NCBI RefSeq assembly: GCF_035046505.1
Contig: NC_089830.1
Location: 20,932,379-20,996,378, forward strand
Length of the DNA: 64,000 bases
Origin: Tiliqua scincoides
Lineage: Eukaryota > Chordata > Lepidosauria > Squamata > Scincidae
Reading direction: 5' to 3'
Shown here: positions 1 to 11,945 of the stretch, one piece after another
Layout: every line of letters begins with the position of its first letter
How positions within the stretch are numbered: the stretch's first letter is position 1
Translations under genes and position numbers: made by a program
The notes under the pieces: generated by a model
Databases searched by the model: none
The model's input: only the letters and a program-made list of their open reading frames with translations
What the model was told of the DNA's origin: nothing

Positions 1-136
1 AACACAGTGAGCTACAAAAGCACCCTGTTTAATTCCCCCCCTCCCCTGCTTTCAATACATCAGTACACGCACAGACTGGGAATTGACATGGTCAGAGCTT
101 GTCATCGTGGACATTTCTGTGTATAAATTAACAATG

Positions 137-440
137 TATAAGAACATAAGAAGAGCCCTGCTGGATCAGGCCATAGGCCCTTCTTGTCCAGCTTCCTGTA
201 TCTCATAGTGGCCTACCAAATGCCTCAGGGAACACACAAGACAACAAGAGACCTGCATCCTGGTGCCCTCCCTTGTACCTGGAATTCTGACGTAACCCAT
301 TTCTAAAATCAGGTGGTTGCACATACACATCATGGCTTGTAACTCGTGATGGACTTTTCCTCCAGAAATTTGTCCAATCCCCTTTTAAAGGCATCTAAGC
401 CAGATGCCATCACCGACATCCACAGACTAAATTGCTTCCT
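137..440 (-). mobile_element. CR1-like LINE, 3' end fragment
   Basis: On the minus strand this gives the last residues of a CR1-type ORF2 (a stretch resembling [20 protein letters not shown]) followed by the typical 3' UTR, which includes the reverse complement of 'ACTAGATGGGCCTATGGCC'. The copy is 5'-truncated. The same terminal segment recurs at 4708, 11480, 25955, 26664, 31260 and 42507. Confidence 0.85.
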
Positions 441-1915
441 TTGTCCTCTCAGATTGTTTTGCAAATGAGGCACAGAAGTGTGTGTGTGTGGGGGGGGGGG
501 GGGTCCACTTGCTTCCTCTCTGAACAACTAAGTACAGCCTCCTCTCCGAACAACTAAGATGTTACTAACAACATAGGCTCCAGCAACCTGGCACTGTAAT
601 ATAATTGCCTCTGGGATAGACTAGCCCTTTCCCTCCCGCCATGAACCGATACACTGGGCACTGATACACTCCACCTCTGGGGTGGAGCACAGCAGCTATG
701 CAACAGCAATGCACTAGCACCAAGTTTGGAATCTGAAGTAAGGAACATTCATTTTGTGTTCCAGGGAACACAAAGGAAAGCCATCTCGATTCTGTTCCTT
801 GGTGGGACTATCAATTCAGCAACAAAAAGGGTTCCAGAAAGAGAACGAAAGCAATGATCAAATGACACGTACTGTCAGGCCATGTATGGAGGACAGAGAG
901 GGCAGGGATTGAACCCGACGCTTTCCGTAGACAGAGAAGGTGCTTGAGGAGCTATCTCTGCGCATACCTAACTGGTATGTGTTGGTCCTGCCCCAGAGGT
1001 AGCCGCAACCACTCAGCGTCGAGCCCAGCAAGCCTGGCTGAGAACGACGGTGCAGTTGTGGTCCTGCCATCCCCCCTCCGTGATGGGAAAGGGTGGCCTG
1101 TAATTCGGCAAGCTTTTGTGCTGAAGTCTGAGTCACTGGCACGCATCCTGACTCCTGTTCCACCCCCTGGCCTGCAAACACTGCAAGCTAAGAAGGAAGA
1201 AGCAGGATCCGGCCCTAATTATTAGTGTGAATCTGCTCCAATCTGCAGAACATATGGGGACGAGCGCTGACTTCCTCCCAGCAGTCGCTTCCCTTCTGCT
1301 GGTGCTCATGTGCCATGCGCATTGCCATGGTGAAGAGCTCTCTTGTGTCGATTTCACAGCCGAGTAAACAGCCACACACACTGCCTGGGCCTGCTCTGTT
1401 TTCGATGCTCAGCCGGGCTTGCAAAGAACTAGAGAGCGATCGGGGGAAGCCGGGGACAGAAACACAGCAATCTCATAAAGAGATATAGGGTGGGGAGGGC
1501 AAGCCTTGAAAACCTGGAGCATCAAGAGAGCATCAAGCGTCAAGAGAGAACTTGGGAGGCAATTCCCATCCTTTGGGGGGGGGGGACAGGTAGGAAGCCT
1601 TGTGAGTGAGACTAGCAAGCACTTTGGGTTCCAGGCTTTGGGGGAGGAGTGCTAGGTGACATTTCAGCGCTCCTTAAAATGAACATGCTGTAAAGAGGAA
1701 AGAAAGGATTTACAATCCATGTGGATGTGGATACCCTGGATTGTAAAGCTGTGGGGGCTGTTGTTTTCCTTCACGAGGGCTGCTTATCATACGAGAGTTC
1801 ATATTTTGATCCACAGGTTGCAGTCGGGGTGTGACTGTTGTGAGCGACTCTGAAAGCTGGAAGGTGGGATATATAAATACCTTAAATAAATGCAGCTCAC
1901 TAAGGGATGTTGGGT
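441..1915. other. Intergenic, nothing recognised
   Basis: No gene or clear repeat was recognised. There is a long G tract near 489-503. The short ORFs here show no known domain, and several overlap on both strands. Confidence 0.4.

Positions 1916-1969
<54 letters not shown>
1916..1969. repeat. (CT)n microsatellite
   Basis: An almost uninterrupted CT dinucleotide run. It produces a spurious minus-strand Arg-Glu repeat reading frame. Confidence 0.97.
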
Positions 1970-1971
<2 letters not shown>

Positions 1972-2524
1972 CTCACCCTTCCTTCTATGGAGATAATACT
2001 GGCTTTAGATTATTTAACTGGATAGCAGGGCTGGCTCCATAGGTCAAGCCTGTTGGGTCATGTGCCAGGAGCCCACACCAACTTACGGGCTCACACCCAT
2101 GCCCAGCCAAGCACTGGGGCAGTGAACGGGAGCTGTCACTGCTCCCCACAACCGCCTGGTAAGTTAGGACCCCTGACGTTGCTTGCCAGGTAAATAGGAT
2201 GGGTCAGTTGCATTTTGCTTTCCCTTAGCACCAGCTGACAGTCCCCAGATGCCCTGCCCTCCCGTTGCTGCTTTGGTAGCCAGGGAATCAGGGAGCTGTA
2301 AAATATTGCTAGATAAAAGCAAGGAGGATTTATTGCTACCGTCTTCCCCCCCCCCCCACTGCCTCTTGGCTGGACTCCCCACTGGGTGCCCAGCCAGATG
2401 GAAAAGCTGCAGTCTCTAAAGCAAAATAAAAACTATGCAGTTATTACTGTTGCTGTTATTAATTATAACTGGAGACCTTTCATTCCTGAATTTACACCCC
2501 GGGGCAGGGAATGCAGGTTTCTTA

Positions 2525-2614
2525 GGCTGCAATCCTAACCACACTTTCCTGCGATTAAGCCCCACTGAACAAAATAGGACTTACTTCTGAGTAGACCTGG
2601 TTAGGATTGTGCCC
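2525..2614. mobile_element. PIF/Harbinger-like foldback MITE
   Basis: A 90-bp imperfect palindrome. The left end GGCTGCAATCCTAACC pairs with the right end GGTTAGGATTGTGCCC. It is flanked by TTA on the left and TTG on the right, a nearly matching 3-bp duplication. The 8238 and 36863 copies belong to the same family. Confidence 0.7.
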
Positions 2615-4371
2615 TTGTCCCTAGAATACATAGGGAGGGGCTTGTTTCTCAGGGGTTAGTGCAGAACAGTGGCGTAGCTAAGGCATCCCACACCTGGAGG
2701 CACAAAAAGGTTTAACACCCCCCCATCTCCACTTAACATCCCCCCCAAATTTTTTAAACAACCCCCCATATGACATCTTAGAGGCCTTGCTGAGGTTCTG
2801 GGTATTCGCCAAAAACCAGATGTGCCTTGCAGAGGCCTCTAAGACACCCCTTCAAGGCGTGGCACCCAGGGCAATCTACCCCCTCTCAGCTACACCACTG
2901 GTACAGAATAAATTAGAAGGTTTCTGGTTCAAGCCTTCACATCTCCAGGTAAGGCAGAGAAAAAGTCTCAGCTGAAGTTCTAAAGAGGTGCTACCGGTCA
3001 GTGTTGATAATACTGTAGTAGACAGAACAAGGCCAGACTCAGTAGATGGTAGCGTCCTCTGCTTCTAACACAACGGGTATCTCTTATTTTAAGCACACTG
3101 GTTTGAAAAGTGTTATTTAATGCAAGACTCATTTGCAGGGAGGGCGCAAATGGGAGGGGGAAAAAGACAAAATGCACAGTGCTGTAACTAATAATTTCAG
3201 TGCCTCTTCACTGCCGCCCCCCCTTCCTCCATGACCCAGCATTGACTGTAAGAGGGCACTCTTGCTTCTAGGAAAGTACATGAGACTGAATTATCACTTG
3301 AAAACAGAACTGGCTGTGGGCTGACCATAGTGGGAAGAGCAATGGGTGACTGCAGACCAGCTGCAAACTTTGGACTGGCAAGGACACTGCTGCAGGAAAC
3401 CCAGGTTCTGACTGGCCAGATAGACAGCTCCTGCTGCTTGCTGTTCTACAAGTGAGTCAGCTCAGAAAGCTATTATGGGGTAGAGGGGAACCCCTGCTGG
3501 TGTCCAATCAGCTGTCGCCAGGCCAGAGGCATGGCAGGAAGGAGGGGGGAACTTAGTTGAAATAGACTTAATTGTTCTGGGAGTAATTACAGTATGTGTC
3601 TGAAGCTCATGGCAAGAAATTAGCATGGGCTGTATCGAAGGAGGAAAATCCAGACAATTACCCGGTGGGAGAAGGGTAAGTGAACAAGAAGACATTCAAA
3701 CAGCTGAAACTTCTTTCATCACTTGATCGCCCTGCAGGGAAAAGGGGGAGAGAATCCAGCTGAATGTCAGCTTGCCATGCTGTGAAAGGCCCAGAAGCCC
3801 CTGCCCCTGGGAGCTCTAGATGCAAGTGGCATCTCTAGGTAATGCTGGGAAAGACCCCTGCCTGGAACCCTAGAGTGTCACTGCCAGTTTGGAAGAGAGC
3901 ATGAAACTGGAGGGGTGTTAGGATCTTGTGAAATGATCTGACTCAGGAATAAGGCAGCTTCTGTTCCATTGATTTTCAGCCGGTGATTTTCAGCCAGTGT
4001 GTGGGTGATCCTCAGGTGTGCTGAAGGAGTTTGGGGGAAGGGTCATCTATTAGCAGGGCGGTTGCGGGGGGGGGGATGTGAGCCCCCCACCGGCAGCATG
4101 ATGTGCCTTCTCAAAAAAAACTGATGGTGTGCCCTGAAAATTTCAGCGCCTTGACAGTGTGCAGTGAGATGAAAAAGTTGACAATCACTGTACCTGTCCT
4201 TCCCAGAGTTCTCTCAGTGCTCCACATATGACAACCTCTCTAGCAATTTCTGTTCTAGTGCTCTAGGCATTTTGGCTACTAGGGATGGGAGAAGTTATTG
4301 AATCTTCTTGCAAAAAGTTATTGAAGCTCTGGCCATACCACCTGGTATGTTCACTAGCCATACCACCTGGG

Positions 4372-4378
<7 letters not shown>
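2615..4378. other. Intergenic, fragments of old SINEs only
   Basis: No gene recognised. Two degraded pieces (about 2935-3050 and 3815-3970) resemble the body of a tRNA-derived SINE also present near 43030 and 46815, with the shared words 'gacccctgcctg' and 'aaggcagcttct'. The rest shows nothing I can assign. Confidence 0.4.
3815..3970 (+). mobile_element. Degraded tRNA-derived SINE body
   Basis: It contains 'gggaaagacccctgcctgga' and, about 100 bp later, 'tctgactcaggaataaggca'. In this order they match the body and 3' part of the SINE at 43030 (inverted). The tRNA-like head is not clear. Confidence 0.5.
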
Positions 4379-4440
<62 letters not shown>

Positions 4441-4443
4441 TGC
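4379..4443. repeat. (CT)n(GT)n compound microsatellite
   Basis: A CT run passes directly into a GT run. Opposite-strand ORFs over it are artefacts. Confidence 0.97.
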
Positions 4444-4707
4444 ATGTGTAGACAACTACTAACTGCTTAGAGATCTGCGAGCATGGCCAGGAAGCACATC
4501 AACTCAGGAGGTGTGGTTAGCCCACTCCCCCCACTGTGTGCAGAGAACATAACTCCTGAATGAGGCTTGGCTAGAAATCTGTCCTAGAGGAGACCTTGGC
4601 ACAGCAGCTCAGAATGTTGCCTTCCAACACTGTTTCTGATAGGGTCCAGCAAATCTCCCAAAGATCTGGATACCACATATAGATACAGAGAAATAGCTTT
4701 GCACGTA

Positions 4708-5093
4708 AGAAAATAAAAAGAGCGCTGCTGGATCAAGCCAAAGGCCCACCTAGTCCAGGTCCCTGTATCTCACTGCCCACCAGATGCCTCAAGGTGCATA
4801 CAGGATTACAAGACACCTATTTCCTGTTGCCACTGCCGTTCATCTGGCATTCAGAGGTCAGCTACTTCCAAAACCAGGAGGTTGCATATAGCCATCGTGG
4901 CTTGTAACCTGTGATGGATATTTCCTCCATAAATCTGTTTAATTCCCTTTTAAAAGCATCCATGCCAGACACCTGTGGCAGGCGGTTCCACAGATTAGCT
5001 ACTTGCTGAGTAAAGGAATATTTTCTTTTGCCAGCTCTAACTCTCCCGCCACTCAATTTTAGTGGATGTCCACTAAAAACATGCACCCTTAAA
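4708..5093 (-). mobile_element. CR1-like LINE, 3' end fragment
   Basis: The minus strand encodes a degraded CR1 ORF2 C-terminus (recognisable LWNRLPQ, SGMDAFKRELNRF and EEISITGYKP) followed by the 3' UTR. It is 5'-truncated and more diverged than the copy at 25955. Confidence 0.85.
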
Positions 5094-5554
5094 CATGAAC
5101 TAGGAGTGAGCCTCCGCTGTTTTCTACTAAGTTATGGGCTTGCAGCTCAGGTCAAGCCGCTCTGGACCTCCTTGCCTGGGCAAAGAATTCCCTTCACCTG
5201 CCCTTGCCCCCACGCTTGGTCCTGCTAGAGAGAGACATCAGCAGAGGACAAGTTCTTCAGATACACTCAGTGAGATGCTCTGAAGCTTTCTCCCTCCAGG
5301 AAGACTTGGCAGGAAACTGAGAAGTAAATACTCCCACCAGGATTTGATCACTGTGCCAGCTTATTAATCACCCAGGATCTCTGCAAAGGTTGGATCAGCC
5401 ACCGAATCTGCTGATGCTAGCGTCCCAACCACCCAGTTGCAGGGGCAACCCCAAAATAAAAATGGGTGCCCAAATTGGCTGGGAGGCCACGCTGTCATCC
5501 AAAAAGCAACTCCTCCTGGGCTCAATTCTGTTTATGTTCACTAATGAGGAATCA
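5094..5554. other. Intergenic, nothing recognised
   Basis: Lies between a CR1 fragment and the 5S-derived array. No gene, RNA or repeat recognised. Confidence 0.35.
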
Positions 5555-6545
5555 ATTACCTTGCACATGCCCAATCTTGTCTGATCTCAGAAACTAAGCA
5601 GGGTCAGGCCTGGTTAGTACTTGGATGGGAGACCGCCTGGGAATACTGAGTGCTATAGGCTTATACCATAGTCTTTCGAGACTGAAGGTTGCCAACCATC
5701 TCCCTATACTGAACACTATCTCCCGATCTTGTCTGATCTCTGAAGATAAGCAGGGTCAGGCCTGGTTAGTACTTTGATGGGAGACCGCCTGGGAATACCG
5801 GGTGCTATAGGCTTATACCATAGTCTTTCGAGACTGAAGGTTGCCAACCATCTCCCTATACTGAACACTATCTCCCGATCTTGTCTGATCTCTGAAGATA
5901 AGCAGGGTCAGGCCTGGTTAGTACTTGGATGGGAGACCGCCTGGGAATACCGGGTGCTGTAGGCTTATACCATGATCTCGGAAGCTAAGCAGGGTCAGGC
6001 CTGGTTAGTACTTGGATGGGAGACCGCCTGGGAATACTGGGTGCTATAGGCTTATACCATAGTCTTTCGAGACTGAAGGTTGCCAACCATCTCCCTATAC
6101 TGAACACTATCTCCCGATCTTGTCTGATCTCTGAAGATAAGCAGGGTCAGGCCTGGTTAGTACTTTGATGGGAGACCGCCTGGGAATACCGGGTGCTATA
6201 GGCTTATACCATAGTCTTTCGAGACTGAAGGTTGCCAACCATCTCCCTATACTGAACACTATCTCCCGATCTTGTCTGATCTCTGAAGATAAGCAGGGTC
6301 AGGCCTGGTTAGTACTTTGATGGGAGACCGCCTGGGAATACCGGGTGCTATAGGCTTATACCATAGTCTTTCGAGACTGAAGGTTGCCAACCATCTCCCT
6401 ATACTGAACACTATCTCCCGATCTTGTCTGATCTCTGAAGATAAGCAGGGTCAGGCCTGGTTAGTACTTGGATGGGAGACCGCCTGGGAATACCAGCTGC
6501 TGTAGGCTTATAGCATAGTCTTTCGAGACTGAAGGTTGCCAACCA
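5555..6545 (+). repeat. Tandem array of 5S rRNA-derived SINE units (7 units)
   Basis: Seven head-to-tail units. Unit starts at 5722, 5874, 6113, 6265 and 6417 give an exact 152-bp period. The unit beginning near 5968 is a shortened junction copy, and the first unit begins near 5555 with a different 5' head. Each unit has about 115 bp of 5S rRNA-like sequence, including box A-like AAGCAGGGTCAGGCCTGG and box C-like GATGGGAGACCGCCTGG, then about 34 bp (ATACCATAGTCTTTCGAGAC onward) that is not 5S and matches the LINE 3' ends at 19089, 34083 and 47785. The head is changed compared with true 5S, and no T-run terminator follows the 5S part. I read this as an amplified SINE array, not functional 5S genes. 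Confidence 0.88.
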
Positions 6546-7195
6546 ATTCACCATTATTTTTCTTTCAGGAATCTATCATGTGGAACAAAGTCATCACCCC
6601 TCCTCCAAATACACTTTGCTCCTTCTGTGCCCCCCCCATATATATTTTTTTCTGCTTTCAGCATTGTTTGGTAAACAAATTGCTCCCATCATTGCACGAA
6701 TCTAGGAAGTGTGGTATCATGTTGTCAGATGGTTGCAGAATTCATAGCGAGCCATTTGTGAGACACTCATTTTGCATCCCTTGGTTTGGAATTGGTACAG
6801 AAAATCTGAATCTGTATCCAAGAGAACATTCTTTGTGATTTGTTAAAGAAAAGGCAGATCCAATTAATCCCGTCTTCTCTTCTTGTTCAGTGTTCAACCT
6901 GTATCAAGTTTGCCCAGGTTATCAACCATGTTTACCTCCTGAAGACTTGTTCGTATTCCCTACCGCAGCTAGGAGTGTTTCGTATGACTCACTGTCACAA
7001 GGCAGGCAGCTTTCCTCCAAAATGGTCCAGACTTGGCAGCTTATGGCTGCAAGTGGAAGCGGATTGAGCCAACTTTTTTAGCACATTGGCCTGGGCTGGG
7101 GGGATGCGTCGAGACCATCCAGAGACAGAGACAACGAAGTACCCTCACTAGATGTGCTAGAGGAGAGAGTTGAGGACTACAGTGATGCTCTAGCC
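6546..7195. other. Intergenic, nothing recognised
   Basis: No gene or clear repeat recognised. The segment just before 7196 (about 7150-7195, ending GATGCTCTAGCC) resembles sequence at the insertion sites of the elements at 21858 and 61582. Confidence 0.35.
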
Positions 7196-7388
7196 CAGGG
7201 ATTTTCAACCTTTTCCATCTCATGGCGCACTGCCAAGGCACTAAGGCACACCATCAGTTTTTGGGCAACTGACAAGGCACACTGTGCTGTGCTCACATCC
7301 CCCAATGGCCCTATTAATAAATGCCCCTCTCCCAAATTCCCACGGCACACCTGGGGACCTTTCACGGCACACTGGTTGAAAATGGCTG
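7196..7388. mobile_element. hAT-like non-autonomous element
   Basis: Ends CAGGGATTTTCAACC and GGTTGAAAATGGCTG are inverted repeats. It is the same family as 19738, 21858 and 51305. The flanks (ctctagcc, and atctagct one base further out) match at 6 of 8 positions, so the target duplication is only partly preserved. Confidence 0.75.
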
Positions 7389-8019
7389 CATCTAGCTGTT
7401 GATGCTATGCTGGCAGGTAGACCTCAGGTTTATGGTGCCTCCATCTGGCAAACAGACTTACAAGGTTGTTGTAAGGATCCTTGAAGTGCTTTGCACACCC
7501 CTGAAGCATGATGCAAATGCAAGGATGACCACATGGGGAACATGGGGAATGAAAAGCAACAGAAGGGCACCCATTGTCCCACCAGGTTTTTCGAAACAGA
7601 CAAGAGATCTGCAAGAGGGAAGGATCTACGTTACATGTTGATACCGGGGTCAGCAGAATGAAGGTTGTCTGAAAACCCCAAAGGCTCAGGAGCACCTCTC
7701 TATGTGCATGGGGGGAGGGGAGGAGGAGAATATGCACTTGCGTGTTCGGGATCACATATTAAAGTAGACAACTCTTCTGGCTGGGGCTCCTTTTTCTTCA
7801 TCCACAGCTGGTGTTGACCTCCCTCCTACAAGCAAGAGTTGTGCCTGCCCACCCCTGGCAACAGGCCCAACCTATTAGTCCCTTTGGCGCTGATTACCCT
7901 TGCTGACTTCCCCAGAGGAAAAGCTGGGAAGTTGACCTGGGGATGACCCAGGTTGACTTCCCCAAAGGAAAAGCAGCATATGAATTGCTGCAAGGAAGGA
8001 GTGCAGTTTCTGAGTGGCA

Positions 8020-8020
<1 letters not shown>
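7389..8020. other. Intergenic, nothing recognised
   Basis: Open frames here overlap on both strands and carry no recognisable domain. Confidence 0.35.
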
Positions 8021-8058
<38 letters not shown>

Positions 8059-8063
8059 GTGTG
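8021..8063. repeat. (GT)n microsatellite
   Basis: A GT dinucleotide run with one C interruption. It causes Cys-Val repeat ORFs. Confidence 0.97.
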
Positions 8064-8237
8064 TTCTACATTCCAGTCTTCAAAGCTTTTACACAAAGAC
8101 AGGGAAAGAGGGTTCAAACCTGTTTGGGAGCACCAATTCATTAACCTTACAGGAAATACCTCGATCGATGCAGTCCCACATCTAAGCCCACATATTCAGA
8201 GGTAAACCTCAGTGATTTCAGTAGGTTCACTAACTAA

Positions 8238-8321
8238 GGGCACAAGCCTAACCAGTTCTACTCAGAAGTAATTATGTTCAATGGGGCTTACTCTCAGGAA
8301 AGTGTGGTTAGGATTGCAGCC
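8238..8321. mobile_element. PIF/Harbinger-like foldback MITE
   Basis: An 84-bp palindrome with ends GGGCACAAGCCTAACC and GGTTAGGATTGCAGCC. It is flanked on both sides by TAA (8235-8237 and 8322-8324), a perfect 3-bp target duplication of the TWA type known for PIF/Harbinger. It is one of the best preserved copies in the window. Confidence 0.82.
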
Positions 8322-9710
8322 TAACTCAGTGTGCATGTCATGATAGCCATAACCTCCTATGAGACACTGGAGCTTTGAGATCCTCTCAAATTGAGTAACC
8401 TTCTCATGCTCCTCTGGACTTTTTAGGAGTGTATCTGAATTGGGAACACCTCTTGTGCCTCACTTTGGGATGCCACAAGGCTGAAAATTGGGTTAAAATA
8501 CCCTGGATAAATAAAAGAGCAAGATCTAAGGGCATATTGGATAACCACCTTGCTTAACCTATGCAGGGGCTCTGTTAGGTGGGTGACTGCCTGGGAGCTC
8601 CACGTATGCCTTCCTGAGCTTCGTGGTGGAAGGAAGGTCAGTACTAAATGCAATATTTCGTTCCCTCTGGACCTGCTTGTTTCATGGAGGCTTCTTTCCA
8701 TTCCGCAGAAGGGACCGTCGCAGCCTTGCCCTCTTCCTCTCTCTGTTCCACAATAGCTTGCGTTCAAAGCGAATCGTGCTCGGTGCATGGCTGCGAAACG
8801 GCACCACTGGAATGGCACAGCCTGGCAGCGCCACTCAAGCAAAGGTCACAGAACAAAGCTGTTTGTCCAAGAGAGGCTCAGGCTGTTCCTTGCAGAGAGA
8901 AGCCTATACTCTGACATCACACGGCAGCCATGCTGCGGATCAGGGCTCCGCGGTTGCTTGGTTTGCAAGCGGAAAGAAAACATTCCCCGTAAAGTCCCTA
9001 CGCATTTGGCATCAGCTCGGCCTGCAAATCCCGTTTTTAAAATTCCTTTCGCTTGGCGCAGGAAATCGCAGCCGAGTCATCAAATGCGTTCCAATGGATT
9101 TGTGAATTAAATCTGCATAGATTTGCAGGTGACCTACAGCGCACTCCTGTGCCGACCTACGCAGAAGTACTTTCCATTGGGTTGAATGGGGCTTCCTTCC
9201 TGGTAAGTGCGCATAGGATTGATGCCTATAAAGCAGTTGTTTTGAAGAGGAGAAAAACCATACAGCCTTCATGCTTACATGGGCCAGGAATATACTGTAG
9301 AAGAGGCATGTCTGTGTGAAAAGGGAATGCCTCTTCCTGTGTAAGAGCCATGGGGGGATACCTCCTCTGCAATGATTCTTGAACTGCCATTCCTTTCTTA
9401 AAAACAATTCTTTGTAAGCTATTGTGTTGTACAATTAATCAAGGATTCCATTTTAGATTCAAAAGGTTTTAAATTCATTTATCGTTCTAACCAATTCATT
9501 GATTAATATGTGCAGTCCTGATTCCTCACCTTCTCTGTTGTTGTTTTTTTACATCTAAAAATTTTCACTTGGGATGCAACCCTAAGCGCTCTTTAAGGTC
9601 AAGTACACAGGGTATTAAATACTGTAATTGACTCCCTTGTAGCAGGCTCACAGTTCAGAACAGGGCTCAGCACAGAGGGAAAGGGTGTTGAATTCTTTAC
9701 CTCTACACCA
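8322..9710. other. Intergenic, CpG-richer unique stretch
   Basis: About 8690-9080 has clearly more CpG than the surrounding repeat-rich DNA, and longer overlapping ORFs on both strands with no known domain. It may be a diverged exon or a regulatory element. Nothing specific can be claimed. Confidence 0.3.
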
Positions 9711-10053
9711 CTGGTTCTCACACATTTAGCATCAGGACCCACTTTTTAAAATGAGAATCTGTCAGGGCCCACTGGAAGTGATGTCATGACCAAAAGTGAC
9801 ATCATTGAGCAAGAAGAGTTTTAACAATCCTAGGCTGCAATCCTACCCGCACTTACCCATGAGTAAGTCCCATTGACTATCATTGTTAAAAGAATATGGA
9901 TAGTAACTTATTAAAAGTACAGGTCTGTAATTTCCCCAAATGCAGTCACATACTAGTCTAATATATTAAAAATAAAATATTGAAATGAATGGGGACCCAC
10001 CTGAAATTGGCTTGCGATCTACCTAGTGGGTCCCAACCCACAGTCTGAGACTG
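9711..10053. mobile_element. hAT-like non-autonomous element, old copy
   Basis: Shares its whole length with 21490-21849 and with the inner element at 57955: near the left end 'atgagaatctgtcaggg', near the right end 'cccacagtctgagactg'. No clear target duplication remains. A GGCTGCAATCCTACCC segment inside it resembles half of the foldback MITE and is present in the sister copies too. Confidence 0.65.
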
Positions 10054-11112
10054 CTCTGCACCATTTTCCCCACTGCAAATCACCTCTTCAGAAATGCCCT
10101 TGAACCCTAAAAGCACCATTGTAGTAAATAAATGTTACTAAACAGAGAGGGACTGATTTGGGAAAGCATGCAAAGATCATAGAATCATAGATCTGTGTGT
10201 GGTTGGAGGGGAAAAGCTTAAATCGGCAGTCATAGAAGGCTGCAGCCAAAAAGACTGTTGCTTAATTTTGGAAAAGCAGGATCCGTTGCCAGGGTTTTTC
10301 TTTTGCCTGTAAAAAGGTTTGGAAAGTAGCACACGTACTAAAAATAGCTCATCCTATGGAAAGTACACGGAAGTAAACAGAAGGTTCACGTGTTGGTCTC
10401 AAAACGGTTCTTCTCGGCTTCTGGAGTCTTTAAGGGCTGGCATATGGCGAGACGGCTTGTCAGGCTTCCAAATTGTTCTCCGTGTGCCGCAAAGTTAAAA
10501 GAACATTTTCTCGTGTAGTTCTGAAGTCATTCTGAGCGCCTCGGAATGTGCAGTTTGTCATTATGTTACCAGGAGACGTGATGGAAGAAGATATTGTTAT
10601 GTTGCCGGGTGACGCACCCAGGGATGGATGCTGCTGGGATATCTACGATCAACAGGAATCAAGGGAAGATCTGAAACGTGTACTGGGGGGTCAATAGGGT
10701 CAACAGAGAACCCTTCCCCTCAAACAATGTCTACATTTAACTAGCATAAATGGGAATCTTTTAAACAAGTCATACACTTCTAGTGACCAAATACTATGAT
10801 AGTCAAATGACACAATCCTATACTCTGTTTGCGCCGGTGTGTGCTTCACTGGCACATACAGTTGCAAATGTGCCATGACAGTGTAGGAGCTAGTAGTGCT
10901 GGCTGGAAGGCCTGTACTGTCCCACCTGAGCCATCACAGGACTCAACATGCACCAGAGCAGGTAAGCTCTGTGTTGGGCAGTAGATGGGCAGCGAAGAGA
11001 GGGGGTGTAACATGGTGGAGGTGAGTGGGGAGGGGTGGGTGGATCAGGTCCAGGAGGGGGCAGCAATGCATGCCATATCCTATCCCCCTTCCCAGGCCAA
11101 ATTCACTGACAC
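10054..11112. other. Intergenic, nothing recognised
   Basis: About 10370-10620 is unique, with scattered CpGs. 'agaatcatagatctg' at about 10180 is a short degraded repeat word. No gene recognised. Confidence 0.35.
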
Positions 11113-11352
11113 AGATCCACTAGGACTTGTGCCAGCTATTTAGCAGCTGCAGGTGTGAACAGACCCATTGCATAGGCTGGGATGTTCCTTGGGGCAAGCG
11201 AAAAAATATCCCCTTACTTTGAGAAGACCTCCAGATCCACTTGGACTTGTGCTAGCTATTTAGCAGGTGCAGGTGCAGGTGTGAACAGACCCATTACATA
11301 GGCTGAGATGTTCCTTAAGGCAAGCGAAAAAATATCCCCTTACTTTGAGAAG
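11113..11352. repeat. Direct tandem duplication, 120-bp unit
   Basis: The words 'agatccac', 'ggacttgtgc', 'agctatttagcag', 'gtgaacagacccatt' and 'aaaaaatatccccttacttt' occur in order at 11113-11232 and again at 11233-11352. The second copy has an extra 'ggtgca' step. Confidence 0.9.
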
Positions 11353-11479
11353 ACCTCTAGACTGCAAAATTCCCCTGTGGGATACAGTGCAAGCTGTGCT
11401 GCCCCACTGCATCAGTGCAGGGGAAGTTCAATAGGTTTGGGCTGAAAGTTTCAGAACACCAGAATCTGGTGGCCAAGAA

Positions 11480-11757
11480 TGAGCTCTGGTGTTCACTGGC
11501 TCCTGGCCTTGATGCCTTTGAAAAGGAATTGAACTGATTGATGGAGGATAAGTCCATCACAGGTTATAAGCCATGATGACTATATGATGACTATATTCTG
11601 ACATATATTATGTCAGAAAGCCAGATGCAAGGGAGGGCACCAGGATGAGGTTTCTTGTTATCTGGTGTGCTCCCTGGGGCATTTGGTGGGCCGTTGTGAG
11701 ATACAGGAAGCTGGACTAGATGGGCCTATGGCCTGATCCAGTGGTGCTGTTCTTATG
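11480..11757 (+). mobile_element. CR1-like LINE, 3' end fragment
   Basis: Contains the tail of ORF2 (degraded LDAFEKELN-like) and the 3' UTR with CTAGATGGGCCTATGGCCTG, ending near TTCTTATGT, the usual CR1 terminal octamer. Confidence 0.85.
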
Positions 11758-11764
11758 TACACAT

Positions 11765-11945
11765 GCTCTGGGTTTTAGAAGTAGCCTATCTCTGAATACC
11801 AGGGGCAAGGGAGTGGCCACAGGATGAAGGTATATTGTTGTCTTGAATGCTCCCGGAAGCATCTAGTGGGCCACTGTGAGATACAGGAAGCTGGGCTAGA
11901 TGGGCCACTGGACTGATCTAGCAGGGCTCCTCTTATGTTCTTTTT
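11765..11945 (+). mobile_element. CR1-like LINE, second 3' end fragment
   Basis: A second, more diverged CR1 3' UTR directly behind the first in the same orientation, ending CTCTTATGTTCTT. Confidence 0.8.

Noticed and set aside
5774-6505. Repeated 62-aa ORFs (MMGDRLGIPG type)
   Set aside because: They are translations of the 5S-derived repeat units and repeat exactly with them.
5555-6545. Functional 5S rRNA gene cluster
   Set aside because: The 5' third of each unit departs from 5S, a LINE-like tail follows, and no T-run terminator is present.
5555-6545. CRISPR-like array
   Set aside because: Period and content are those of 5S-derived SINEs; there are no unique spacers, and the genome is vertebrate.
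10185-10250. Possible FXYD motif (AFYD) on the minus strand
   Set aside because: It lacks the PFxYD spacing and any following transmembrane segment, and overlaps a degraded repeat word.
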